A DNA stretch of 12,639 nucleotides from Cytophagaceae bacterium UBA6715 (GTDB taxonomy: Bacteria > Bacteroidota > Bacteroidia > Cytophagales > Spirosomataceae), in the NCBI GenBank assembly GCA_002454335.1, contig DKIP01000008.1, forward strand, positions 1-12,639, read 5' to 3'. Below are positions 12,194-12,639 of the stretch, one piece after another. Below the pieces are notes generated by a model. The model did not search any database. It was not told where the DNA came from and saw only the letters and a list, made by a program, of their open reading frames with translations. Each line of letters opens with the position of its first letter. The stretch's first letter is position 1. Both the position numbers and the translations under genes were made by a program.

Positions 12194-12639
12194 ATGACAA
12201 ACACGAAACAATCCAATGGTCCATTAATCATGATTGGAATACTCTTTTTTGTATTCGGATTTGTGACTTGGGTCAATTCCGTTTTGATTGCTTTTTTTAA
12301 GGAGGCATTTCAATTGAATAACTTTCAATCCTTACTGGTTACTTCGGCATTCTTTATTTCCTATTTCGTCATGGCAATCCCATCTTCTTGGGTTTTAGCT
12401 AAAACGGGTTTTAAAAATGGAATGTCATTCGGTCTTTTGGCCATGGCCGTGGGCACTTTATTATTCATTCCAGCAGCGAAGGCTGAAAACTATCCTTTGT
12501 TTTTATTAGGACTTTTTGTGATTGGTACAGGTTTGGCACTTCTACAAACAGCATCAAATCCTTATGTAACCATTTTGGGACCCTCAGAATCAGCTGCCCA
12601 GCGAATTTCTGTGATGGGTATTTGTAATAAAGTGGCTGG
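12194..12639 (+). CDS. Sugar MFS transporter, FucP family (3' end outside window)
   Basis: The first 148 codons of a proton-coupled major facilitator; the frame stays open to the window edge. Four membrane helices are visible at roughly 10-35, 46-67, 76-93 and 102-121. GFVTWVNSVLIAFFK (22-36) and QTASNPYVTILGP (118-130) followed by ESAAQRIS are strongly typical of the FucP/GluP/NagP group that imports fucose, glucose/galactose or N-acetylglucosamine in Bacteroidota and Proteobacteria. The start ATG is 4 bases after the upstream oxidoreductase stop, so the two are co-transcribed. The sugar cannot be deduced from this half of the protein; the GH109-like neighbour hints at an amino sugar. Confidence 0.92.
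   Translation, partial: MTNTKQSNGPLIMIGILFFVFGFVTWVNSVLIAFFKEAFQLNNFQSLLVTSAFFISYFVMAIPSSWVLAKTGFKNGMSFGLLAMAVGTLLFIPAAKAENYPLFLLGLFVIGTGLALLQTASNPYVTILGPSESAAQRISVMGICNKVA

Noticed and set aside
1..12639. A mobile element, CRISPR array, phage or defence system
   Set aside because: Both strands were read. Apart from the left-edge fragment, which is too short to classify, every substantial frame is a housekeeping or metabolic family; no transposase, integrase, repeat-spacer pattern or toxin-antitoxin pair was seen, and base use looks even throughout.

Overview
This window looks like ordinary chromosome from a member of the Bacteroidota, most likely a Cytophagales-type bacterium. The main reasons are the gene families present (DUF3127, Bacteroidota-style stand-alone GreA/GreB-like protein, TrhO with a cysteine-rich tail, FucP-type sugar transporter next to a GH109-like oxidoreductase). 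In addition, start codons lack Shine-Dalgarno sequences, and exact matches to the Bacteroidota -7 promoter element TAnnTTTG sit in several intergenic gaps. The genus cannot be fixed from the sequence alone. Genes are tightly packed: no gap exceeds about 150 bases, and three convergent gene pairs overlap at their 3' ends.

Layout, left to right. 1-142: short intergenic region with the first codons of a probable leftward gene. 143-2408 (+): phoH, an ElaA-like acetyltransferase and a pirin, probably one operon. 2409-2540: a palindromic intergenic element that contains the terminator of the leftward gene following it. 2541-2951 (-): a DUF3127 protein with an SSB-like C-terminal tip. 3024-3107 (+): tRNA-Leu(GAG), then trhO (3135-4133), a tRNA wobble-uridine hydroxylase. 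4141-5253 (-): a compact leftward operon of GreA/GreB-like factor, DUF2834 membrane protein and DUF1801 protein. 5294-6157 (+): uridine phosphorylase-type nucleoside phosphorylase. 6126-6623 (-): second GNAT acetyltransferase. 6675-7442 (+): surE 5'-nucleotidase. 7413-7970 (-): Nudix hydrolase. 8008-8982 (+): cation diffusion facilitator. 8979-10754 (-): a pterin operon of PTPS-like protein, folE and an atypical SDR. 10837-12639 (+): Tat-targeted GH109-like oxidoreductase followed by a sugar MFS transporter cut by the window edge.

How the genes fit together. The most coherent pathway is the leftward trio PTPS, GTP cyclohydrolase I and SDR. Gene order and spacing fit conversion of GTP to dihydroneopterin triphosphate, then to a 6-pyruvoyl- or carboxy-tetrahydropterin, possibly with reduction by the SDR. 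The PTPS-like protein resembles the biopterin-type enzyme more than QueD, but the SDR lacks the usual catalytic tyrosine. Nucleoside phosphorylase, SurE and the Nudix hydrolase are all nucleotide salvage or housecleaning enzymes but are not in one operon. The right-edge pair suggests uptake and processing of a sugar or amino sugar.

I see no mobile element, CRISPR array, phage gene or defence system. The points most worth a second look are the pterin operon with its Tyr-less SDR, the SSB-like tail on the DUF3127 protein, the palindromic intergenic element, and the symmetric divergent promoters.
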